From: Candidatus Latescibacterota bacterium
GTDB taxonomy: Bacteria > JAAXHH01 > JACQVL01
Length of the DNA: 18,523 nucleotides
Direction: 5' to 3'
Assembly: GCA_016209865.1 (NCBI GenBank)
Contig: JACQVL010000020.1
Location: 1 to 18,523, forward strand
Part shown: positions 8,145 to 14,905 of the stretch, in pieces
Position numbering within the stretch: the first letter of the stretch is position 1
Layout: each line of letters opens with the position of its first letter
Made by a program: the position numbers and the translations under genes
The notes under the pieces: model-generated
Told to the model about the DNA's origin: nothing
Database searches by the model: none
What the model saw: only the letters and a program-made list of their open reading frames with translations

Positions 8145-9245
8145 ATGCCGCAACATCCCCATCCCGCCATCGGCCTACAAGTCACCAGCCTCGATACCCC
8201 CTCCCTTTTGGTCGACCTTGATCGTTTCGAACGGAACGTGGCGGCGATGGCTGCCTACTGCGAGCGCGTGCCCGTGAACCTGCGACCGCATGCGAAGACG
8301 CACAAGTGCCCTGAGATCGCCCGCCGGCAGGTCGAGGCGGGCGCGATCGGGATCACGTGCGCGAAAGTCGGGGAAGCGGAGGTCCTGGTCGAGGGGGGAC
8401 TCTCGGACATCCTGATCGCCAACGAGATCGTCGGTCCCCAGAAGATCGAGCGGCTGATGGCCCTCGCCCGCCGGGCGGACATGATGGTCGCGGTCGATCA
8501 TCCACGGAACGTCGAGGCTCTGTCTGACGCGACCGTTCGAGCGGGCGCCCGGTTGCGCGTCCTCGTCGACGTAGACATCGGCATGGGACGGTGCGGCGTC
8601 CCGCCGGGAGATGCGGCGGTTGAACTGGCCCAGCACGTGGCGCGCGTGCCCGGCCTCGTCTTCGCCGGAGTGATGGGCTACGAAGGCCATACTGTGGACA
8701 TCCCCGACCGGTCGGAACGGCGGCAGAAGACGACGGAGGCGGTCGCTCACCTGCTGGAGACGAAGGATCGCATCGAACGGCTCAGCATCCCGGTCGAGAT
8801 CGTCAGCGGCGGCGGGACGGGCACGTACGACATCACCGGCCCCTTCGGGGTGACGGAACTCCAGGCAGGGTCGTACATCTTTATGGATACGACCTACCGG
8901 AAGGTGCTCCAGGGCTTCGAGCACGCCCTGTTCGTCCTGGCGACCGTCATCAGCCGTCCGACGGCTCGCCGGGTCATCACGGACACCGGGGTGAAGACGT
9001 TCGCAGGCGACTACGGCCAGCCAGCGTTTCGGGACATCCCGGACGCGACGCTGGAGTCCCTCTCCGAAGAACACGGGAATTTCCTCCTGAACGAGGATAG
9101 CGATGTCCCGGAACTCGGAGAGAAGGTGATCCTCATGCCGGGGCATTGTTGTACGACCGCCAACTTGCACGAGGAGTATTACGTCATCCAGGATGGCCGC
9201 GTGGTCGATGTGTGGCCGATCGCGGCGCGGGGGAAGTCGCGGTGA
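8145..9245 (+). CDS. D-threonine aldolase / D-serine dehydratase-like PLP enzyme (fold type III)
   Basis: This 366-residue protein has an alanine-racemase-like barrel. The PLP lysine is Lys51 in LRPHAKTHK, the phosphate loop is SGGGTGTY (221-228), and the C-terminal metal loop is PGHCCTTANLH with His334 and Cys336. The ending VWPIAARGK matches D-threonine aldolases and 3-hydroxy-D-aspartate aldolase (BhcC). The metal pair here is His-x-Cys. From memory this is the zinc site of D-serine dehydratases, whereas aldolases use His-x-Asp. A beta-hydroxy-D-amino acid is the probable substrate, either cleaved to glycine plus aldehyde or dehydrated to an oxo acid plus ammonia. GTGAGGA lies about 8 bases before the ATG. 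The transporter gene follows after 15 bases, so the two are probably co-transcribed. Confidence 0.87.
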   Translation: MPQHPHPAIGLQVTSLDTPSLLVDLDRFERNVAAMAAYCERVPVNLRPHAKTHKCPEIARRQVEAGAIGITCAKVGEAEVLVEGGLSDILIANEIVGPQKIERLMALARRADMMVAVDHPRNVEALSDATVRAGARLRVLVDVDIGMGRCGVPPGDAAVELAQHVARVPGLVFAGVMGYEGHTVDIPDRSERRQKTTEAVAHLLETKDRIERLSIPVEIVSGGGTGTYDITGPFGVTELQAGSYIFMDTTYRKVLQGFEHALFVLATVISRPTARRVITDTGVKTFAGDYGQPAFRDIPDATLESLSEEHGNFLLNEDSDVPELGEKVILMPGHCCTTANLHEEYYVIQDGRVVDVWPIAARGKSR

Positions 9246-9260
9246 AACGAAGGAGGCGGC

Positions 9261-10775
9261 ATGGCAGACAGGGCGAGAGAGGTGTCCCAGGAACGACTCG
9301 ATGAACCCATCGGTGCGACCGTCGAGGCGGGACGGTTGCCGCCGTGGACGGTTGCGCCGTTGCCCGCCCCGCCCCGATTTACCCTGAAGAGCGCCCTGGC
9401 CGTCATGGGTCCGGGCGTAATCATGCTCTCCGCGTCCATCGGGAGTGGGGAATGGATCCTGGGCCCCGCCCTGGCCGTGCAGATCGGGTATTCCATCCTG
9501 TGGATCGTCACGGTCGCAGTGTTCACGCAGATGATCCTCAACGGCGAATTCATGCGATATACCCTCTACACCGGCGAGCCGATCCTGGTCGGTTTCATGC
9601 GCACCAGTCCGGGACCGACCTTCTGGGGATGGACGTATTTCCTGATCCTGATGTTGAGCTACGGCTGGCCTGGCTGGGCCGGAGGGAGCGCGGCGGTCCT
9701 GTTCGCTCTGGCGAAGGGACGTTTGCCCGATCCCAATATGCCGGGGGATTCGACGACGCAGACCCTCATCGCTGGCGTCGTGTTTCTCGTCTGTATCGCC
9801 CTCCTCGGCTTCGGCAGCCGGGTGATCGAGCGCGGTCTGGAGAAGCTCAACTGGTTCATCGTCGCCTGGATCTTGCTCTTCCTGGTCGTCGCGTGTGTCG
9901 TCTTCGCCCCGTTGAGCACGTGGGGGAGCCTGCTCAAGGGGTTTCTCAGCTTCGGCTCGCTTCCCCCGTCCGGCACCGACTACCTGCTCTTAGGAGCGGT
10001 CGCCGGGTATGCGGCCGGCGGAGGGATCGCCAACTGCGCCGTCAGCCACTGGTGCCGGGATAAAGGGTTCGGGATGGGAGGCGTCACCGGGTACATCCCG
10101 AGCATGATCGGCGGGAAAGAGATCCGGCTGTCGAACGTCGGCCGGGTGTTCGCCCCGACTCCGGAGAACGTGTCGCGCTTCCGGGAGTGGTGGAAGTATG
10201 TCGCCGCCGATCAGTACATCCTCTACGGCCCCGGCGCGTTCATGGGGATGTTCCTGTGCATCCTGTTAGCCGTGGCGGTCATCCCGGCCGGGACGAAGAT
10301 GACCGGCCTGGGAATCGGCGCCTATCAGGCGGAATACCTCGGTCAGGTCGGGGGAAGCCTCCTCCGGGTGCTCACCCTGTTGACCGGGTTCTGGATCCTG
10401 TTCGGCACCCAGCTCGGCATCGTTGATTTTTGCGTTAGGATGAGCACGGACATCGCCTGGGCGGGGAGTGAGCGGCTGCGCCAGTGGGCAGGAGGCGACC
10501 CACGGAAGCTGTACTACGCGATGTTGCTCGTCTTCGTCGTCTGGGGGGTCATCGCCCTCAACCTCGCCGCGCCATTCGCCCTGCTCCAACTGCAGGCGAA
10601 TATGGCGGCGTTCGTGTTCGTGATCATCAGCGTCCACGTGCTGATCGTCAACCGGAAACTCCTGCCGAAGGAGCTTCAGCCCGCGACGTGGCAACAGGTC
10701 GCCGTGACCTGTAACGCCATTTTCTACGCGGTCTTTACCGTGATGGTGATCGGTCGATGGGTGAAGGTGTGGTGA
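9261..10775 (+). CDS. Divergent Nramp-like membrane transporter
   Basis: This 504-residue polytopic membrane protein has about a dozen hydrophobic segments, beginning around residue 43 after a 40-residue hydrophilic N-terminus. The overall look is Nramp/COG1914 (APC superfamily fold). The first membrane segment reads MGPGVIMLSASIGSGEWILG, so the DPGN metal motif is replaced by GSGE. The sixth-segment MPH motif appears as GIAN in GGGIANCAVSHW. A canonical Mn/Fe site is therefore not present, and the substrate may be another cation or an organic molecule. A strong SD (AAGGAGG) lies 5 bases before the ATG. It sits directly downstream of the D-threonine aldolase-like gene, and uptake of the cluster's substrate is a reasonable inference. 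Confidence 0.83.
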   Translation: MADRAREVSQERLDEPIGATVEAGRLPPWTVAPLPAPPRFTLKSALAVMGPGVIMLSASIGSGEWILGPALAVQIGYSILWIVTVAVFTQMILNGEFMRYTLYTGEPILVGFMRTSPGPTFWGWTYFLILMLSYGWPGWAGGSAAVLFALAKGRLPDPNMPGDSTTQTLIAGVVFLVCIALLGFGSRVIERGLEKLNWFIVAWILLFLVVACVVFAPLSTWGSLLKGFLSFGSLPPSGTDYLLLGAVAGYAAGGGIANCAVSHWCRDKGFGMGGVTGYIPSMIGGKEIRLSNVGRVFAPTPENVSRFREWWKYVAADQYILYGPGAFMGMFLCILLAVAVIPAGTKMTGLGIGAYQAEYLGQVGGSLLRVLTLLTGFWILFGTQLGIVDFCVRMSTDIAWAGSERLRQWAGGDPRKLYYAMLLVFVVWGVIALNLAAPFALLQLQANMAAFVFVIISVHVLIVNRKLLPKELQPATWQQVAVTCNAIFYAVFTVMVIGRWVKVW

Positions 10776-10780
10776 GAGAA

Positions 10781-10922
10781 TCAGCGACGAGTGACGAGAG
10801 GAAGATGGATTCCCGCTTTCGCGGGAATGACTACTTTTTGTTGTGTAGCATCTTATGGAGAACTGGTAGAACATAAATGAATCATGTTTTCTCGTTACTG
10901 GTCACTCGTCACTCGTCACTGC
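10781..10922. repeat. Heptamer repeat element B, copy 1, with REP-like hairpin
   Basis: Inverted arms of the 7-base unit GTGACGA bound this element: AGCGACGAGTGACGAG at 10783-10798 and CTCGTCACTCGTCACT at 10905-10920, with 15 of 16 positions complementary. Inside, GGATTCCCGC, TTTC, GCGGGAATGAC (10807-10831) forms a perfect 8-bp stem with a 4-base loop, followed shortly by a T-run. The element fills the gap between the transporter stop and the SD of the creatininase gene. The hairpin may weakly terminate or stabilise the mRNA. Confidence 0.85.
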
Positions 10923-10941
10923 TCTTGAAAGGAGCCCTTTC

Positions 10942-11697
10942 ATGCGAGACAAGCGTGTCTTCATCGGAGACCTCACCCGGAAGGAATTCCGGGAGATGAT
11001 CGAGAACGGGACGATCAAGGCAACGATCGTGCCGACGGCGGCGACGGAGCAGCACCTCGAGCACCTGGAGATGATTCACGACACCGCCAGCGTCACCTAC
11101 ATGGCCCACCAGGCTGCTCTGACGCTCTACCCGTCCGTCGTCGTGGCGACACCCATCCCCATCGGGGTCTCGGAGCACTGGATGGCCCACAAGGGGACGC
11201 TCACCGTCCGAAAGGAGGTCTTCACCGAGTACGTGTACGACGTCTGCGACGCGCTGAAACGGGGCGGAGTGAAGACGATCCTGATCCTCAACGGCCACGG
11301 GGGCAACGTCCGGCCGATGATGGAACGGATGGAGGAATACCGGCAGAAGCTCGGCATCAACGTCCGGTTCAACTCGTACTGGGACGTCTACCCGCCTGAG
11401 GTGGTGTACCGGTACATGGAGGCGGGCTCGCTCCCCGGTCATGCGGACGAGTTCGAGACATCGATGGCGCTCGCCCTCTTCCCGGAACGGGTCCATGCCG
11501 GGGATATGGAGCAGGAGAGCACGGCCAAACTGGGCACGGTGGAAAAAGGACAGGGACTCATCCAGCCCGCCGTGGACGGAGTGGTGGACATCCTGAAGAA
11601 GATGATCGCCGGGGTGGAGGTCGATCTCGAACCCCGGTCGTTCGGCCCGACCGGCGCCCGGTCGATGGTGCGTGATGCGATGATTCAGAAGCGGTGA
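10942..11697 (+). CDS. Creatininase-family metal amidohydrolase
   Basis: The 251-residue length is normal for the creatininase family (creatinine amidohydrolase, FAPy deformylase, IolN, MftE). Likely metal ligands are Glu36, His38 and Asp47, at the family spacing E-x-H...D (+11), and His119 in NGHGGN (117-122). The C-terminal GHADEFETSMAL (166-177) supplies the conserved Glu. The usual first motif EQHGPHLP is changed to EQHLEHLE, which should alter the substrate pocket. The family hydrolyses cyclic or linear amides, so a lactam-, hydantoin- or formamide-type intermediate is plausible in this cluster. AAAGGAG about 8 bases before the ATG sets the start. It lies between element B and the G-rich inverted repeat. 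Confidence 0.9.
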   Translation: MRDKRVFIGDLTRKEFREMIENGTIKATIVPTAATEQHLEHLEMIHDTASVTYMAHQAALTLYPSVVVATPIPIGVSEHWMAHKGTLTVRKEVFTEYVYDVCDALKRGGVKTILILNGHGGNVRPMMERMEEYRQKLGINVRFNSYWDVYPPEVVYRYMEAGSLPGHADEFETSMALALFPERVHAGDMEQESTAKLGTVEKGQGLIQPAVDGVVDILKKMIAGVEVDLEPRSFGPTGARSMVRDAMIQKR

Positions 11698-11698
11698 G

Positions 11699-11820
11699 CC
11701 CTCACCATCCCCCGACCCCTTCCTCTCCCACAAGGGGCGAGAAAGGGGGAGTCCTTCACAAGAACGCTTGTCTCCCCTCTCCCCGCCGTGGGAGAGGGGT
11801 CGGGGGTGAGGGGCACACAG
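11699..11820. repeat. Inverted repeat D, C-rich left arm and G-rich right arm
   Basis: The left arm (11699-11730, CCCTCACCATCCCCCGACCC and on) is complementary, with a few inserted bases, to the right arm TGGGAGAGGGGTCGGGGGTG and on (11789-11812), enclosing about 58 bases. It starts 2 bases after the creatininase stop codon and ends at the SD of the next gene. The right arm also occurs alone at 6887-6916. Formation in mRNA could attenuate the downstream genes. Confidence 0.8.
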
Positions 11821-11829
11821 GGAGGCATG

Positions 11830-12840
11830 ATGGTCAAGATTGTTTACTCCGACAAGCTCGGCCGCACGATCCGCCAGGATGACCTGTCGACACTCGGTCT
11901 GTCCAGCCAGACGCTGACGGAGGAGGCGCTCCGGTCGGGGCGCTATGAAAACGCCATCGAGCTGGTCACCTACTTCCATCAGGAAATGCGGATCATGCAC
12001 GGCATCCTGATGACGTGGATCAAGGACCTCTTCCGCCAGATGCTCACTCGTGGACAGTTCCAGGGAGATATCCCGGCGACAGTCATGGCGATCGCCCGGG
12101 CGTTCGAGACAGTGCCGCTTGGCGTCGCGCCGCGTGAGCAGACGATCCAGGCCATCCGGGTCGGGGACGTGGAGGCGGCCGTCGACTGGCTCGACCGGAT
12201 GCGGCTGGAATTCAAGAACCCGCATGAGATCCTCGTCCCCTGGGTCCACGACCTGCTGACCAACCTGGCCGAGACGTACGGGGAGGAAGAGGTGCTCCAT
12301 TCCATCACGGAGACGGTCGACCAGATCTGGGGGCCCCGGTACGCGACATGGGATCAGATGACCCCGGAGGAAAAGCTGCAACTGACCGTCGAGGGCATGA
12401 GGGGCGGGCATTTCAGCGGCCCGCAGCGGCGTGGGGATGTGCAGCTCGCTGACGAGGGCGACCGGTATCGCATCGCGTTCGACCCGTGCGGGAGCGGTGG
12501 AGTGATGCGGCGCGGCGACCCGGAAACCGGCCGGGCTCCGTACCCGACGACGGGCCTGAACACACACCCGCACCTGTGGACGTGGCAGAAGACGGGCGTC
12601 CACTGGTACTGCACGCATTGCTGCATCACGATGGAATTCCTGCCGGGCCGCCGTCGGGGCCATCCGATGCGTCCGTTGGATCATACCTTAGACCACAGCG
12701 CGCCGTGTGTCTGGTATATCTATAAGGATGAAACACAGACACGGGAGTATCATTACCCACGAACGGGACTGGAGAGAAAATCAGTGACGAGTGACGAGTG
12801 GCCAGTTAGATCACTTCTCTGGAGCAATGGTCTAGACTGA
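11830..12840 (+). CDS. Uncharacterised protein with FDPCGSGG and CTHCC motifs
   Basis: I do not recognise a named family. From ATG 11830 the protein has 336 residues. The N-terminal two-thirds is mainly helical and acidic. The C-terminal third holds FDPCGSGG, a Trp/His-rich TTGLNTHPHLWTWQKTGVHW, YCTHCCI, then HTLDHSAPC, a set of Cys and His residues that could bind a metal or cofactor. I recall similar DPCGSGG plus YC-HCC pairs in unnamed hypothetical proteins but cannot name a function. ATG 11827 also exists, but the GGAGG at 11821-11825 spaces better to 11830. The frame extends upstream to ATG 11788 only by reading repeat D. The last 20 or so residues translate repeat B (SVTSDEW), so the native C-terminus was probably shorter. 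It lies between the creatininase and solute-binding-protein genes. Confidence 0.8.
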   Translation: MVKIVYSDKLGRTIRQDDLSTLGLSSQTLTEEALRSGRYENAIELVTYFHQEMRIMHGILMTWIKDLFRQMLTRGQFQGDIPATVMAIARAFETVPLGVAPREQTIQAIRVGDVEAAVDWLDRMRLEFKNPHEILVPWVHDLLTNLAETYGEEEVLHSITETVDQIWGPRYATWDQMTPEEKLQLTVEGMRGGHFSGPQRRGDVQLADEGDRYRIAFDPCGSGGVMRRGDPETGRAPYPTTGLNTHPHLWTWQKTGVHWYCTHCCITMEFLPGRRRGHPMRPLDHTLDHSAPCVWYIYKDETQTREYHYPRTGLERKSVTSDEWPVRSLLWSNGLD

Positions 12841-12907
12841 GACTCTCTGTTGTCATTCCCGCGAAAGCGGGAATCCATTCATCTTTTTCTCTCGTCACTC
12901 GTCACTG
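12781..12907. repeat. Heptamer repeat element B, copy 2 (inverted), with REP-like hairpin
   Basis: AGTGACGAGTGACGAG at 12783-12798 and CTCGTCACTCGTCACT at 12891-12906 form a perfect 16-bp inverted repeat. The internal hairpin at 12852-12876 is the exact reverse complement of the 25-base hairpin at 10807-10831. It sits near the right arm instead of the left, so the whole element is inverted relative to copy 1. The left arm overlaps the 3' end of the upstream gene, and the right end stops just before the AAGGAG of the next gene. Confidence 0.87.
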
Positions 12908-12927
12908 CCTTCAGAAGGAGTCTTCTC

Positions 12928-14184
12928 ATGCCCACCTTACGCGTCATCTACCGGGAATTCATCGGGTTCGAACACGCCCTCGCCAAGCAGGCGGAGTATT
13001 TCCGACAGCGCCATCCCGACGTCACGCTTGAGTTTACCCACTCCGATGTTCCACCTCTCTATGAGACGATGATCGCGAAGAACGGGGTATTCACCGACCA
13101 GTACGACGTGTTCCTGTGCCTGACGGACTGGCTCCCCGAGCTGATGAAATCGGGTGGGCTGACCCGGTTGAACGACGACCTGGCGCAAGACCCGCCGGAC
13201 GGCTGGCCAGATGGCTGGACGGACAGCATGACGCGGCTGCAGCGCGACCGCGCCGGGAACATCTACGGCCTGCCCTACCACGACGGCCCGGAGATGTTCA
13301 TGTACCGAACCGACCTGTTCGACGACCCGCATGAGCAGGAGGCATTCCGGAAGCAGACCGGTGTGCCGCTCCGCCCGCCCGAGACGTGGTCGCAGTTCCT
13401 GGACATCGCCACATTCTTCACCCGGCCAGACGATGGACTGTACGGGTGTCTCGTCGCCGCGTACCCGGACGGGCACAATACGGTGTACGATTTCATGATC
13501 CACTTGTGGAGCCGGGGCGGCCAGATGCTCGACGCGCGCATGCGTCCGGTCTTCAACCAGGCTGAGGGAGTTGAAGGCCTCCAGTTTTACGTCGACCTGA
13601 TCAACGTGCATCGCGTCGTCCCGCCGGAGGTGTTCGAGTTCGAGAGTGTCAAGTCGGGCCACTACTACGCGGGTGGTGGATCGGCGATGATGTGGAATTG
13701 GTGCGGGTTTGCGGCGCTGGCGGAGATTCCCGAGCTGTCCAAGATCGTCGGCAACAACCGGTGTACCGTCATCCCGCGCGGAGACGGGCCGAACGGACGG
13801 CATATGTCCCTCAATATCTACTGGGTGATGACGATTCCATCAGGCTGCGCACAGAAAGCTCTCGCCTACCAGTTCCTGAAGACCACCGCCTGCGCGGCGA
13901 TGGACAAAGTGACTTCGCTTGAAGGGGGGAACGGGACACGCCTGTCCACCTGGCGCGACCCGGATGTGCAGCGCCAGTTCAGGTATTATCAGATGATCGA
14001 ACGGGTCCATCAGAACGTCGAAAGCCCGCCGACCATCCCGGAATACCCGGCGATCAACGAGGTGCTCAACCGGGCGATCGATGATGCGCTGCATGGCCGG
14101 AAAGCGGTCAAACAGGCCTTAGACGAAGCGGCGGAGGAGTCGGAGGAGATCCTCAGCAAGGCAGGGTATTACAAACAGGCATGA
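12928..14184 (+). CDS. ABC-type solute-binding protein (SBP_bac_1 family) without visible signal peptide
   Basis: This 418-residue protein has the SBP family 1 (MalE-like) layout: an opening strand LRVIYREFIGF, YDVFLCLTDWLPELMKSGGL, a LTRLNDDL segment, GNIYGLPYHDGPEMFMYRTDLF, WSQFLDIATFF, AMMWNWCGFAAL and a C-terminal helical tail. AGAAGGAG about 8 bases before ATG 12928 fixes the start. The protein then begins MPTLRVIYREF, with no signal peptide or lipobox. The open frame continues to ATG 12850 only by translating repeat B and its hairpin (MSFPRKRESI), which is an artefact. No ABC permease or ATPase genes are adjacent. It may be a cytoplasmic ligand-binding protein, or the export signal was lost. 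The long aromatic-rich pocket region suggests a sugar- or amino-type organic ligand, not specified. Confidence 0.85.
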   Translation: MPTLRVIYREFIGFEHALAKQAEYFRQRHPDVTLEFTHSDVPPLYETMIAKNGVFTDQYDVFLCLTDWLPELMKSGGLTRLNDDLAQDPPDGWPDGWTDSMTRLQRDRAGNIYGLPYHDGPEMFMYRTDLFDDPHEQEAFRKQTGVPLRPPETWSQFLDIATFFTRPDDGLYGCLVAAYPDGHNTVYDFMIHLWSRGGQMLDARMRPVFNQAEGVEGLQFYVDLINVHRVVPPEVFEFESVKSGHYYAGGGSAMMWNWCGFAALAEIPELSKIVGNNRCTVIPRGDGPNGRHMSLNIYWVMTIPSGCAQKALAYQFLKTTACAAMDKVTSLEGGNGTRLSTWRDPDVQRQFRYYQMIERVHQNVESPPTIPEYPAINEVLNRAIDDALHGRKAVKQALDEAAEESEEILSKAGYYKQA

Positions 14185-14286
14185 GAGTTTGGGAATGTAA
14201 GAATGCTGAAGTGGGGAGATGTAAACGACCAAAGAGGGCAACACTACTTTACTCTCCTCCTCCTATACCCCCACATTTTCCTTACT
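14185..14286. other. Convergent intergenic gap with degenerate inverted arms
   Basis: This 102-bp region lies between convergent genes. A left stretch (about 14186-14216, GTTTGGGAATGTAAG and on) and the reverse complement of about 14269-14297 (GTTTGAATGAAGTAAGG and on) share an imperfect inverted match ending in TGGGG. No classical hairpin plus T-run terminator is visible. It may be a decayed repeat of the same general kind as A to D. Confidence 0.35.
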
Positions 14287-14904
14287 TCATTCAAACAGCG
14301 CCGTATCCCCCTTCCCCTTCCGGATCACCACCGGTTCCTCGCCTGTGAGGTCGACGACGGTCGATGGCTCGGACACCAGGATGCCGCCGTCGACGATGAC
14401 GTCGACCACCTTCCCGAACCGCGCCTCGATGTCTGCGGGGTTGTTGAGGATTTCGTCCTCGTCGCGCGTGACGCTCGTGCTCACGATCGGATGGCCGAGT
14501 TCCCGGACGATGGCCAGACAGATTTCATTCTCCGGCACCCGGATGCCCACCGTCTTCCGTTTGCTGACCATCACCTTGGGGACGAGGCGTGAGGCCTCCA
14601 GGATGAAGGTGTAGGGGCCGGGGAGGAGCCGCTTCATCAGACGGTACGATGTGTTGGAGATGTTCTTCGCGTACTGCGCTAAGTCGGTGAGGTCGGCGCA
14701 CACGAAACTCAGCGGCTTCTTGAGAGATTCCTGTTTAATCTGATAGATGCGTTCGATCGTCTTCTTATTGAAGATGTCGCAGCCCAGACCGTAGATCGTG
14801 TCCGTCGGGTAGACGATCACCGCGCCGGTCAAGAGTTCGCTCACGATCCGGCGAACCTGCCGGGGCTGCGGATACTCCGGGTTCACGACGAGATGGAGGG
14901 CCAT
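14287..14904 (-). CDS. YciO/Sua5/YrdC-family protein
   Basis: The 205 residues equal the length of E. coli YciO, and the sequence is recalled as YciO-like throughout: VIVYPTDTIYGLGCDI (30-44), KKPLSF, MKRLLPGPYTFIL (90-102), KRKTVGIRVP (115-124), STSV, and the closing TVVDLTGEEPVVIRKGKGD. The fold binds double-stranded RNA or nucleotides. The TsaC/Sua5 relatives make threonylcarbamoyl-AMP from threonine, bicarbonate and ATP for tRNA t6A, while the YciO branch is generally regarded as lacking a clear t6A role. The start at 14904 is one base past the threonine aldolase stop (TGA-T-ATG), giving tight translational coupling. Pairing a threonine-handling fold with a threonine aldolase is suggestive, but the link is not proven. 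Confidence 0.88.
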   Translation of the reverse strand: MALHLVVNPEYPQPRQVRRIVSELLTGAVIVYPTDTIYGLGCDIFNKKTIERIYQIKQESLKKPLSFVCADLTDLAQYAKNISNTSYRLMKRLLPGPYTFILEASRLVPKVMVSKRKTVGIRVPENEICLAIVRELGHPIVSTSVTRDEDEILNNPADIEARFGKVVDVIVDGGILVSEPSTVVDLTGEEPVVIRKGKGDTALFE

Positions 14905-14905
14905 A

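Noticed and set aside
8145-9245. Beta-hydroxyaspartate cycle (BhcC with a class V aminotransferase as BhcA)
   Set aside because: The dehydratase BhcB and iminosuccinate reductase BhcD are not in the window, and the metal site differs from BhcC.
10809-10845. Rho-independent terminator after the transporter gene
   Set aside because: The hairpin is part of a dispersed repeat seen in both orientations, and the T-run is 7-8 bases away from the stem, so terminator function is not supported.
10909-12684. 591-residue open frame on the minus strand
   Set aside because: It spans the antisense of two well-supported genes and the intergenic inverted repeat, with low-complexity His/Arg/Pro composition and no recognisable domain.
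12850-12927. N-terminal extension of the solute-binding protein as a signal peptide
   Set aside because: The stretch MSFPRKRESI and on is the translation of the REP-like hairpin and heptamer repeat, and a good SD sits before ATG 12928.
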